A stretch of 50,138 nucleotides of DNA from Leptolinea sp964404415 (GTDB taxonomy: Bacteria > Chloroflexota > Anaerolineae > Anaerolineales > Anaerolineaceae), in NCBI GenBank assembly GCA_964404415.1, contig CAYOKC010000006.1, positions 1-50,138 on the forward strand, read 5' to 3'. The notes below the pieces were generated by a model, which worked only from the letters and a program-made list of their open reading frames with translations, searched no databases and was not told where the DNA came from. The translations under genes were made by a program, and so were the position numbers. This document shows, piece after piece, positions 25,529-34,017 of the stretch (positions are counted from its first letter, which is position 1; every line of letters starts with the position of its first letter).

Positions 25529-26692
25529 TTAGCCGTTCTTGTTTTTATTGTACACATCAAAGAACACAGCGAAGAGCAATACCAGACCTTTGATCACCTG
25601 TTGAACGTCAATATTGACGCCCATGATGGACATACCATTGTTCAGCACACCCATGATGAACGCACCGATGATGGCGCCAACCACGGTACCGATACCACCA
25701 CTGGCGGAAGCACCACCGATATAACAGGCCGCGATCACATCGAGTTCCATACCGTCACCGGCTTTCGGTGTGGCGGAATTCAAGCGGGCGGCATACACCA
25801 TACCGGCAATCGCGGAGAGAACGCCCATGTTGACAAATGTCAGGAAGAGCAGTTTCGGTGTGTTGACGCCGGAAAGGCGGGCAGCTTTTTCATTGCCGCC
25901 CATGGCGTAGATACGGCGGCCAAGCACGGTCTGATCAGTAATGAATGTGTAGATAATGATCAAGACCAGCATCAAGATCATTACATTCGGAAGGCCTTTA
26001 TAGGAAGCCATCAACCAGCACAGGCTCATGATGGCGATAGTGATGATCGCATTCTTGGCAATAAAGAAACCCGTAGGTGGTACTTCAAATTCATATTTTT
26101 GGTTATTCCGGCGGTTGCGGATATCCAACCAGATCAAGATGATGGACCCGATGGCACCCAGAACGACACTGGTAAGGTGAAACCCTTCCATATTGAAGAG
26201 ATCTGGGATGAAACCGGAAGCCAACTGTTGAAATTCTGTCGGGAAAGGACCAACGGATTTACCAGCCAGTAGGGAGAGGGTCAGTCCGCGGAAGATCAAC
26301 ATACCCGCGAGGGTCACAATGAACGGCGGAATTTTCTGGAAAGCCACCCAGTACCCTTGCAGGCCACCAATTATCGCGCCCACAAAGAGGCAGATAAGTA
26401 TGGTTAAGTAAACGTCTAGCTTGTAATTCACCAGCAAAATAGCTGCTACGGCGCCAACAAAACCGGCAACACGGCCAACAGACAGGTCGATCCACCCGGT
26501 GATGATGATCAACAGCATACCAATGGCCATAATGATGATATAGCTGTTCTGCAGAAGCAGGTTAGTCAGGTTAACCGGCATAAACAACGTACCTTCGGTC
26601 AATACCTGGAAGAACCCCATGATCACAACCAGGGCGATCAACATGCCGTATGAGCGAATATTATTCTTGAACATTTCCTGTAACGTTTTCAT
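25529..26692 (-). CDS. Sugar ABC transporter permease (MmsB/XylH type)
   Basis: 387 aa with about ten membrane helices. MAIGMLLIIITGWIDLSVGRVAGF is the ribose/xylose permease hallmark; YAMGGNEKAARLSGVNTPKL is the cytoplasmic coupling loop and IAACYIGGASASGGIGTVVGAIIGAFIMG the C-terminal signature. It forms the membrane channel of the sugar importer encoded with the next two genes. The ATG at 26690-26692 overlaps the ATPase stop in ATGA, so translation is coupled; the longer frame to 26725 is inside the ATPase gene. The linked araA suggests L-arabinose as substrate. Confidence 0.93.
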   Translation of the reverse strand: MKTLQEMFKNNIRSYGMLIALVVIMGFFQVLTEGTLFMPVNLTNLLLQNSYIIIMAIGMLLIIITGWIDLSVGRVAGFVGAVAAILLVNYKLDVYLTILICLFVGAIIGGLQGYWVAFQKIPPFIVTLAGMLIFRGLTLSLLAGKSVGPFPTEFQQLASGFIPDLFNMEGFHLTSVVLGAIGSIILIWLDIRNRRNNQKYEFEVPPTGFFIAKNAIITIAIMSLCWLMASYKGLPNVMILMLVLIIIYTFITDQTVLGRRIYAMGGNEKAARLSGVNTPKLLFLTFVNMGVLSAIAGMVYAARLNSATPKAGDGMELDVIAACYIGGASASGGIGTVVGAIIGAFIMGVLNNGMSIMGVNIDVQQVIKGLVLLFAVFFDVYNKNKNG

Positions 26693-28243
26693 TTCACCAT
26701 CACCTCTTGATCTGACATGATGCATTTCATGATTTTTTCCTGCGTCGCCTCATGGGCATTCATTTCACCAACAATTTTGCCTTCGTTCATAATATAGATC
26801 CTGTCACAAATACCCAGGATCTCGGGCAATTCAGACGAAATCAAGACAACTGCTTTTCCATCACTGGCAAGTTTATTGATGATGGTGTAAATCTCGTACT
26901 TGGCTCCAACATCGATACCGCGTGTAGGTTCATCCAACAGCAAGACATCCGGGTTGGAAAACAACCACTTGCTCAACACCACTTTTTGCTGGTTACCACC
27001 GGAGAGGTTTACGGTTTTCTGTTGAATACTGGAACATTTGATGTTCAGTTTTGCTTTGTATTCAATGGTGGATTTCAGTTCTTTCCGCTTATTGATCACA
27101 GAACTTTCCGCCACCTCATCCAGATTGGCAAGGGTGATGTTGTTCTTGATATCCTGGATCAAAACCAGACCGTAGGTCTTGCGGTCTTCGGTGGCATACG
27201 AAACGCCATTTTTGATCGCTTTGGAAATACTGGAAACGTCAATCTTTTTGCCGTGTTTTTTGACAGTACCTGTGATGCGTTTTCCATAGGCTTTGCCAAA
27301 AATACTCATGGCTAGTTCCGTCCGGCCTGAACCCATCAACCCGTACAATCCAACAACTTCACCTTCCCGGACGTACATACTGATCTCATTGCAGACTTTC
27401 CGGTCTTCATGAATGGGATGGTAAACGTTCCAATTTTCGACTTCAAAAATGGGATTGCCAATCTTAACGTTGCGTGTCGGGAAGCGGTTCGTCAGGTCAC
27501 GTCCAACCATGCCACGGATGATCCGGTCTTCGGTGATATTGTCTTTATGGCAATCGAGAGTTTCAATGGTGGCGCCATCACGCAAGATGGTGATCATATC
27601 CGCAACTTTGGATACTTCCCCGATCTTGTGGGAGATCAAAATGGATGTAACCCCATGTTCTTTCAGTTGAAGCAATAATTTAAGGAGAGCTTCACTGTCA
27701 TTCTCATTCAAGCTGGCAGTTGGCTCATCCAGAATAAGCAATTTGACTTTTTTAGAGAGCGCTTTGGCAATTTCAACAAGCTGTTGTTTGCCAACGCCGA
27801 TATTTGTGACCAAAGTCNNNNNNNNNNGTCTCTGGAGACTCATGCAGACCGACTTTCCTTAGTAACTCACGGGTCTTCTGGAAAGATTCCGGCCAGTTGA
27901 TCACACCATTTTTGTTGCATTCATTCCCAAGAAAAATATTTTCCGCAATCGAAAGGAACGGAATAAGTGCCAATTCCTGATGAATAATAACAATGCCGAC
28001 GTCTTCACTGTGTTTGATATCACTGAACTTGCATTCTTTGCCTTCAAAGATGATTTCGCCGGAATATTCACCATGGGGGATAACACCGCTCAACACTTTC
28101 ATCAGTGTCGATTTACCCGCGCCATTTTCACCAACCAGCGCGTGGATGTCACCTTTTTTGACACTGAAATTCACGTTGTCCAGAGCCTTTACGCCGGGAA
28201 ATGTCTTCGTGATATTCCGCATTTCCAAAATGACGTCAGACAT
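26689..28243 (-). CDS. Sugar ABC transporter ATP-binding protein, interrupted by gap
   Basis: About 514 aa with two ABC domains in one chain (GguA/MmsA/XylG type). First domain: GENGAGKSTLMKVLSG (Walker A), IIHQELALIP (Q-loop), IGVGKQQLVEIAKAL (degenerate signature), LLILDEPTASL (Walker B). Second: GLMGSGRTELAMS in place of a normal Walker A, NLSGGNQQKVVLSKWL and VLLLDEPTRGIDVGA. Such a degenerate second site is normal in this family. Ten Ns at 27818-27827 split the frame; without them the segments join as ESPETTLVTNIGVGK, so the gene is intact. It powers the sugar uptake system. Confidence 0.93.
27818..27827. other. Assembly gap, 10 N
   Basis: Both flanks carry GTC. Joining them directly, or merging the shared GTC, gives an open frame matching the family (ESPE-T-TLVTNIGVGK or ESPETLVTNIGVGK). 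Confidence 0.95.
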
Positions 28244-28330
28244 GTTATTCCATCCTTAGAGGGTCTATAAAACAAAACAAAATGACCGATTAGCCATTCC
28301 TCAAAACTATACAATAAAACGCTTTGAGAA

Positions 28331-28366
28331 AAAAGGAGTGTGGGAGGGATCCTCCCACACTCCATG
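28331..28366 (-). terminator. Perfect hairpin between binding-protein and ATPase genes
   Basis: GGAGTGTGGGAGG (28335-28347), loop GAT, CCTCCCACACTCC (28351-28363): 13 base pairs with no mismatch. On the reverse-strand transcript it is followed by TTTTTTC. It can act as an intrinsic terminator or attenuator after the binding-protein gene, or protect its mRNA, so the ATPase and permease would be made in smaller amounts. Confidence 0.85.
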
Positions 28367-28376
28367 AGGAAATCAA

Positions 28377-29476
28377 TTACTTCAGATCTTCGGCTTTGAT
28401 GTAACCGGAGTCAACCAATTCTTTTTCGTAGNNNNNNNNNNCTTGAGGTCGACGCTGATCGGAACGAGCAGGTAGGAAGGAACAACTTTGACTTCGTTGT
28501 CGTAGGTCTTGGTGTCGTTGATTTCAACTTCCTCACCCTTGAGGGCCTGGTCTACCATCTTGGCGCACTGTTTGGCCAGTTCGCGGGTATCTTTGAAGAC
28601 GGTGAAGGCCTGTTCGCCGGCGATCATGGCTTTGACGGAGGCAACTTCGGCATCCTGGCCGGTGACCACGGGCCACGGCTGGTCTTTGGTGCCATAACCA
28701 ACACCCTTGAGGGAGGAGATGATACCGCGGGAGAGGCCGTCGTACGGTGAAAGAACGGCGTCAACGCGTTTGTTGGTGTAGCTCTTGCTCAGCAGGTTGT
28801 CCATGCGGGCCTGAGCAACAGCGCCATCCCAACGAAGGGTGGAGACTTTGTCCATGCCCATCTGGCCGGAAACAACAACCAGTTTTTTGCTGTCGATGTA
28901 GGGCTGCAGAACGGACATGGCGCCATCATAGAAGTAGAAGGCGTTGGTGTCATCGGGTGAGCCACCGAACAGTTCGATATTGAAGGGGCCTTTGCCATCT
29001 TTCAAACCGAGGGCATCGATGATCTGGGAACCCTGGATAACGCCGACCTGGAAGTTGTCGAAGGTGATGTAGTAGTCGACATCTTTGGTCTTGGTGATCA
29101 GGCGGTCATAAGCCATAACGAGGACGCCTTTTTCCTTGGCTTTGGCGAGCACGTCAGAGAGGGTGCTGCCATCGATGGCGGCGATGATCAAGACTTTGGC
29201 GCCTTTGGTGACCATGTTTTCGATCTGGGCAACCTGATTGGGGATATCGTCTTCAGCGAACTGGAGGTCGGTCTTGTAACCCATTTCCTCGAAAACTTTT
29301 TTCATGCTCTCGCCATCAGAAATCCAGCGTTCTGATGATTTTGTCGGCATGGAAATGCCAACGAGCATGCCCTTGGTGTCCACGGCCGGAGCGGCGGGGG
29401 CAACTGTGGCGGCGCTGGTGAACAGCACAGAGACCAGCATGAGAACGGTGATCAAAAGCATTGATTTATTCTTCAT
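28377..29476 (-). CDS. Periplasmic sugar-binding protein (ChvE/XylF-like), interrupted by gap
   Basis: About 363 aa. A Sec signal (MKNKSMLLITVLMLVSVLFTS) without a lipobox cysteine, then a periplasmic-binding type 4 fold: LVGISMPTKSSERWISDGES, VLIIAAIDGSTLSDVLAKAK, VMAYDRLITKTKDVDYYITF, ELFGGSPDDTNA, and VDAVLSPYDGLSRGIISSL. These are typical of multiple-sugar and xylose/arabinose binding proteins. The start is decided by GGAGAAAGAG before ATG 29474-29476. The Ns at 28432-28441 shift the frame; the correct C-terminus reads YEKELVDSGYIKAEDLK with TAA at 28377-28379. Confidence 0.93.
28432..28441. other. Assembly gap, 10 N
   Basis: Removing the Ns does not restore the binding-protein frame; two bases (modulo three) are needed between VDLK and YEKEL. 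Confidence 0.95.
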
Positions 29477-29518
29477 TACTCTTTCTCCTATCTGTTGATT
29501 GAACTGCGTTTTACGGAA

Positions 29519-29536
29519 CTGGCCCACCGTGGCCAG
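29519..29536 (-). other. Small hairpin between araA and binding-protein gene
   Basis: CTGGCC and GGCCAG arms with a six-base loop in the 73-bp gap between araA and the binding-protein gene. No T-tract, so rather an mRNA structure than a terminator. Confidence 0.4.
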
Positions 29537-29549
29537 GAACCTACATTTT

Positions 29550-31058
29550 TTACAGCCCTCTCGCGAGGGAGTAATACACATGGTTGAAACGGATCTCTTT
29601 TTTGAATTCCGCGATGTCGGTCTTCTCATTGATCAACAGGAATTCAACATCGGCCATATCGGCGAAATCGCGCATCATTTCTGTGGTGACTACCTGGCTG
29701 AAGCCGGAGTGGTGCGCGCCGCCCGCGTAAATCCAGGCTGCCGCGGCTACTTTCAGGTTGGGTTTGGGTATCCACAATGCCTGGGCAACCGGTAGTTTGG
29801 GCATGGGGTGCTCTACAGGAACCACGTCGACTTCATTTACAACCATGCGGAAACGGGTGCCGATATCGATCAGGCTGGCCGCCAGCGCCGGGCCGGTCTT
29901 TGTGTCGAAGAGCAGGCGGGCAGGATCAGCTTTGCCGCCAATCCCCAACGCGTGGACCTGCAGCGATGGTTTGTTGCTGGCGATCGAAGGGCACACTTCC
30001 AACATGTGGGCACCCAGCGCATACGCCTGCCCTTCTTTGGGCATGTGGTAGGTGTAGTCTTCCATGAAAGACGTACCGCCATCATTCAAACCCGTTCCCA
30101 TCACTTTCATGGTGCGAACCAGAGCAGCCGTTTTCCAGTCGCCTTCTGCGCCAAACCCGTAACCGTCATTCATCAAACGCTGGCAGGCGAGACCCGGAAG
30201 CTGGTTGATGCCCCAGAGATCTTCAAATGTAGTGGTAAATGCTTTGAAATTGCCGGCTTCCAGAAATGCGCGCATGCCAATTTCAAGCCGGGCCGCTTCA
30301 CGCAGCGTGGAAAAGCTGCGGGTTTTCAGAAGTTCCTGCGAAACCTGGTACTCGTCGGTATATTGTGAGACCAGCGCGTCTACATCATTCTCTGAAACCT
30401 GGTCAACAGATTTCACCAGGTCACCCACGCCATATCCATACACGGAATAACCGAGCTGGATCTGGGCACTGACTTTGTTGCCTTCCGTGACCGCGACCTC
30501 ACGCATATTGTCACCGAATCGGGCCACGCGCATATTTTGTGAGTCAGCCCAACCGGCTGCCGCGCGCGCCCAGGCACCGAGTTGTTGCTGCACATCCGCG
30601 TCCTGCCAGTGGCCGACAACAACTTTGCGGTTCAGGCGCATACGGGTGCCGATAAAACCGAACTCACGGTCACCATGCGCGGATTGGTTCAGGTTCATGA
30701 AATCCATGTCAATTTCAGACCAGGGGATTTCACGGTTGAACTGTGTGTGCAAATGGCAGAAGGGTTTATTCAGGGCTCTCAAGCCGGCAATCCACATTTT
30801 GGCCGGTGAGAAGGTATGCATCCAGCAAATGATCCCGATGCAAGCCGGCGCGTCATTGGCCGCTTTGCAAACACTAAAGATCTCTTCAGGGGTGGTGACT
30901 ACCGGTTTAAAAACGATCCGCACCGGAATGTCACCGGCAGAATCGAGGGAATCAACGATTTTCTTCGAATCCTCCGCCACCTGCGCCAGAGTCTTCGGTC
31001 CATAAAGATGCTGACTACCTGTAACGAACCACACTTCAAATTCATTTAACGATTTCAT
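29550..31058 (-). CDS. araA: L-arabinose isomerase
   Basis: 502 aa, the family's full length. The enzyme converts L-arabinose to L-ribulose, the first step of bacterial arabinose use. EVWFVTGSQHLYGPKTLAQV is the family N-terminus, followed by ICWMHTFSPAKMWI and HTQFNREIPW. The four metal/catalytic residues are in place: Glu305 (GAEGDWK), Glu333 (FMEDYTYH), His351 (GAHMLEVCPS) and His450 (GGAHHSGF). First gene of the operon araA, binding protein, ATPase, permease. No araB or araD is in the window. A promoter with an operator lies directly upstream. Confidence 0.98.
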   Translation of the reverse strand: MKSLNEFEVWFVTGSQHLYGPKTLAQVAEDSKKIVDSLDSAGDIPVRIVFKPVVTTPEEIFSVCKAANDAPACIGIICWMHTFSPAKMWIAGLRALNKPFCHLHTQFNREIPWSEIDMDFMNLNQSAHGDREFGFIGTRMRLNRKVVVGHWQDADVQQQLGAWARAAAGWADSQNMRVARFGDNMREVAVTEGNKVSAQIQLGYSVYGYGVGDLVKSVDQVSENDVDALVSQYTDEYQVSQELLKTRSFSTLREAARLEIGMRAFLEAGNFKAFTTTFEDLWGINQLPGLACQRLMNDGYGFGAEGDWKTAALVRTMKVMGTGLNDGGTSFMEDYTYHMPKEGQAYALGAHMLEVCPSIASNKPSLQVHALGIGGKADPARLLFDTKTGPALAASLIDIGTRFRMVVNEVDVVPVEHPMPKLPVAQALWIPKPNLKVAAAAWIYAGGAHHSGFSQVVTTEMMRDFADMADVEFLLINEKTDIAEFKKEIRFNHVYYSLARGL

Positions 31059-31141
31059 CGGGAATCCTTATTCATGAGGATTGTGACGTATAGCCTGAAT
31101 GTACTGGTAAAAACGCATTGGGTTCGGGTAACAGGTCGGAA

Positions 31142-31163
31142 ATAACGTTATCGATAACGTTAT
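31142..31163. promoter_or_regulatory. Arabinose operator 1 (22-bp perfect palindrome)
   Basis: A perfect 22-bp palindrome centred on core GTTATCGATAAC (31147-31158), with a partial third half-site GTTATCGTTACC alongside. It begins about 13 bp past the araA -10 box, a position at which a LacI-family repressor would block transcription. Confidence 0.82.
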
Positions 31164-31175
31164 CGTTACCGGCTC

Positions 31176-31204
31176 ATAATAGCTAAATTTGCGGTGAGAG
31201 TCAA
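31176..31204 (-). promoter_or_regulatory. araA operon promoter
   Basis: Reverse strand: TTGACT (31199-31204), 17-bp spacer, TATTAT (31176-31181). Spacing and boxes fit a housekeeping promoter; transcription would start just before operator 1. Confidence 0.75.
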
Positions 31205-31387
31205 TCGGTTTTTTAGAAAAAACAGAAAAAAGTGATATTTGTTACTTTCTGATAGTATTTTCATCCCAAACATCCGTGATTTACACCGTAATATCGCGAA
31301 ATATGAGAATTTATTTTTTTCGGGTAGTTTGTGCTGGTTTTATCCGGGCTTATATAGCTTGTACCATGTATTTATCAACTTTTTATC

Positions 31388-31407
31388 ATTTGTTATCGAT
31401 AACAAAT
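31388..31407. promoter_or_regulatory. Arabinose operator 2 (20-bp perfect palindrome)
   Basis: ATTTGTTATCGATAACAAAT, sharing the core GTTATCGATAAC with operator 1; centres 245 bp apart. It may be an auxiliary looping site, or control the LacI-type gene itself. Confidence 0.78.
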
Positions 31408-31716
31408 TGATTGAATTTATACCCGCTTATTCCGAGCCACTTTTTAAATCATGATCAATATCTTCCTGTTTGAGCCGTGATAACGGGATTTTCCAGGCAA
31501 AACTTCCATAGCATTTGATTTTGTCCGTTAACTCTGGTATCTTTGATAACATCTTACGCTCCACTCCCCAAACAAGCCGGATCATTATCCGGTTGATTTG
31601 ACTTCAGGATTCATTGTTGCGATCTAAAATTTATCCGGGAATTTCAGGGTGGATAAAACCGATCCGGCAACCTGCTGATTATGGAGAAGGAACGGGCGCT
31701 ATTAACCCGAGGTCTG

Positions 31717-32757
31717 ATGGCAATCCCCGCGCGCTCAAAAATAACAATTAAAGATGTTGCCCGCGCCTGCGGTGTATCCACGCAGACCATCTCACGGGTT
31801 TTAAATGACCGCAAGGATGTTTCCCGCGAAACACGCGAGAAAATTCTCGCTGTAATGCAGGAAATGGATTATCAACCCAGCGCCCTGGCCCGCTCCATGC
31901 GGCAGACTTCCAGAACCCTGGGTGTTATCAACGCGGAAATGCAATCCATCGGCATATCAGCCACATTGAATGCCATCACACAGGTTTCTGAGAAATTTGG
32001 CTACAGCCTGATACTTAAAGAATTGCCGTCAGTTGAGACCGGGGATCTGCGTTCCTTCATCCAATCCCTCTCCGCCCATCAGGTTCAGGGGATCATTTAC
32101 GCCGCTCCTGAAGTGGGTGATACCTGGAAAAAAGTACAGTTGAATATTTCAGACAACGTTCCCCCCATGGTCTTCCTGAAAGGGAATCCCGCGTCCGCAC
32201 CGATCACCATCTCCGCCGATAATTATGGGGGCGCCTATTCGATTACCCGGCACCTGGTGGAACAGGGGTACCGTCATATCGCCCATATCAGCGGACCGCT
32301 GGAGTGGTGGGAAGCCCGTGAACGCAAACGCGCCTGGGCCAGGGCGCTCGTGGATGCCGGAAGGCCGGTCCCGGAAGACGCGGTGTCCAGCGGTGATTGG
32401 TCATGTGACAGCGGCGCGGCCGCGTTCGAAGTTCTTCTTAAAAAATATCCTGAAGTTGACGCCGTTTTTGTGGGGAACGACCAGATGGCTCTCGGGGTGC
32501 TCAAAATCGCCTGGGACAGGGGCATTCCGGTTCCCAACGGTCTGGGCGTGGCCGGTTTTGATGACATTGACGAATCCAAATATTTCATCCCATCCCTGAC
32601 AACCGTGCGGCAGAATTTTGCCCGCCTGGGCGAGATGGCCGTGCGAAAACTGGTATCGTTGAATTCCACGCGCATCAAAGACCAGGAAGTAACCGGGGAT
32701 TCCATCATTCTGCCAACAGAATTGATCGTGCGCCAATCCACCCGCCGCTCCAACTGA
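31717..32757 (+). CDS. LacI family regulator, probably of arabinose genes
   Basis: 346 aa. The N-terminal KITIKDVARACGVSTQTISRVLNDRKDVSRETREKIL is the LacI helix-turn-helix and hinge (QPSALARSMR), followed by a periplasmic-binding-like ligand domain: TLGVINAEM, GIIYAAPEV, MVFLKGNP, GYRHIAHISGP, VDAVFVGNDQMALGVL and GVAGFDDIDESKYFIPSLTTV. Divergent from araA and near two matching palindromes, it is the obvious local repressor, with arabinose or a derivative as likely inducer. ATG 31717 follows GAGG closely; an ATG at 31681 would add 12 residues but has no ribosome binding site. Confidence 0.9.
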   Translation: MAIPARSKITIKDVARACGVSTQTISRVLNDRKDVSRETREKILAVMQEMDYQPSALARSMRQTSRTLGVINAEMQSIGISATLNAITQVSEKFGYSLILKELPSVETGDLRSFIQSLSAHQVQGIIYAAPEVGDTWKKVQLNISDNVPPMVFLKGNPASAPITISADNYGGAYSITRHLVEQGYRHIAHISGPLEWWEARERKRAWARALVDAGRPVPEDAVSSGDWSCDSGAAAFEVLLKKYPEVDAVFVGNDQMALGVLKIAWDRGIPVPNGLGVAGFDDIDESKYFIPSLTTVRQNFARLGEMAVRKLVSLNSTRIKDQEVTGDSIILPTELIVRQSTRRSN

Positions 32758-32810
32758 ACGCCACCCGCGGGTGATAAACCATCGCGTGATAAAATCACCC
32801 CGGGTATTTC

Positions 32811-33965
32811 ATGTTCAAACGCGATCCTGACCGTATCATTCTGGCAGCAGCCGCCTTTCTCTATTTCCCGTTTCTCTTCATGGGGTATGGCTCAGACGTG
32901 GATACCTACGGGGTACTGCAGGCCGGCCGTCACTTCGCGCAGACATGGGATTATGTGCCTTCCCGCGGGCCGGGTTTCTTTGTTTTTGAAACCATCGCGT
33001 TCATCCTGGACCAGTCCGGTGGCAGTTTTCTCACCAACCTGGCGGTGATGGGGCTGGCGTTGACCGTGCTTTTTTGTTTCATGCGCCTGTGCCGCGAATA
33101 CACGATCCCGAATTACCGCTGGCTATGCGCCGCTTTGATGATCCACCCCTTTTTCTGGGCCAATGCCGCCTGCACCATGGATTACCTCGTGGCGCTGGGT
33201 TTTGTTTCGATCGGCATGATCCAGATACGCCGGAGACATTTCTTTACCGCGGGCGCCGCATTTGCCCTGGGCGCCGGTACCCGTTTGACAATCGCCCTGT
33301 TAGCCGGATGTTTCCTGCTCTGGCAATTTATTGTTGAACCGGCCTTCCGGAAAAAACTTGTGCAGACAGGGCTGGTATTCGGGTTATTTACAATGATCTT
33401 CTACCTCCCCCCGGCCCAGTTTTCCCAGTGGACCACCCGATTCCTTGTGGCCACTGTGGGCGGAGACGAGTACTGGTCACCCCTGCTGCGCTTCGGCCGT
33501 TGGGGGTACAAAAACCTGATGTTCTGGTCGATACCAGGTTTCTTGCTGGTATTCTCCGTGATTGCGATACGGTTAATCAGAACACGGGGTGGATTCCTGT
33601 TAAAAAATCAGGGACTTCCCGCCTTCGCTCTGACCACTGCGCTACTGTATGAGCTTTTTTACATCGGCATCCCCACGGAACCATCGTACCTCATCCCCAC
33701 CATACCGCTGGTATTGATCGCCTTCGGCGCTGCGGTTGAAAAAGTCACCTGGCCTATAAAAACACTGACAGCCATCCTGCTGGTCAGCGCGTTTGTGAAT
33801 ATCAATATCGCCCAGCCCGACCTGCTGAACCGGGCAACATCCGCCCGCTACGGCCTGTGGCTCGAACCCGGTCACCTGGTGGAGTTGACGGTTGAACGGT
33901 TGAATTATCAGGCTTGCAACCGCCCGGCCTGCAATGTTAGCCACGGGCCCATTCCGGGCTTGTAG
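32811..33965 (+). CDS. GT-C-like polytopic membrane protein
   Basis: 384 aa, about nine membrane segments. The first outer loop contains YGSDVDTYGVLQAGRHF, with the paired Asp typical of GT-C glycosyltransferases using polyprenyl-phosphate sugars, and SRGPGFFVFE follows where dolichyl-P-mannose transferases have their R-P-P-like loop. The enzyme class is therefore likely but the sugar and acceptor are unknown. It stands alone, 53 bp after the LacI gene, and is followed by a second GT-C-like gene. Confidence 0.6.
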   Translation: MFKRDPDRIILAAAAFLYFPFLFMGYGSDVDTYGVLQAGRHFAQTWDYVPSRGPGFFVFETIAFILDQSGGSFLTNLAVMGLALTVLFCFMRLCREYTIPNYRWLCAALMIHPFFWANAACTMDYLVALGFVSIGMIQIRRRHFFTAGAAFALGAGTRLTIALLAGCFLLWQFIVEPAFRKKLVQTGLVFGLFTMIFYLPPAQFSQWTTRFLVATVGGDEYWSPLLRFGRWGYKNLMFWSIPGFLLVFSVIAIRLIRTRGGFLLKNQGLPAFALTTALLYELFYIGIPTEPSYLIPTIPLVLIAFGAAVEKVTWPIKTLTAILLVSAFVNINIAQPDLLNRATSARYGLWLEPGHLVELTVERLNYQACNRPACNVSHGPIPGL

Positions 33966-34017
33966 AGGGCTATAATCCTTTCATACAGGAACAACCGGCA
34001 GGAATCCAAGGGTGAAT

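Larger units (their letters stand above)
31059..31716. other. araA-lacI intergenic control region
   Basis: About 650 bp without a supported gene. It holds the reverse-strand araA promoter and two operators (listed separately). The stretch 31205-31380 is very AT-rich and, beyond the operator at 31388-31407, shows nothing I can name. Confidence 0.6.
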
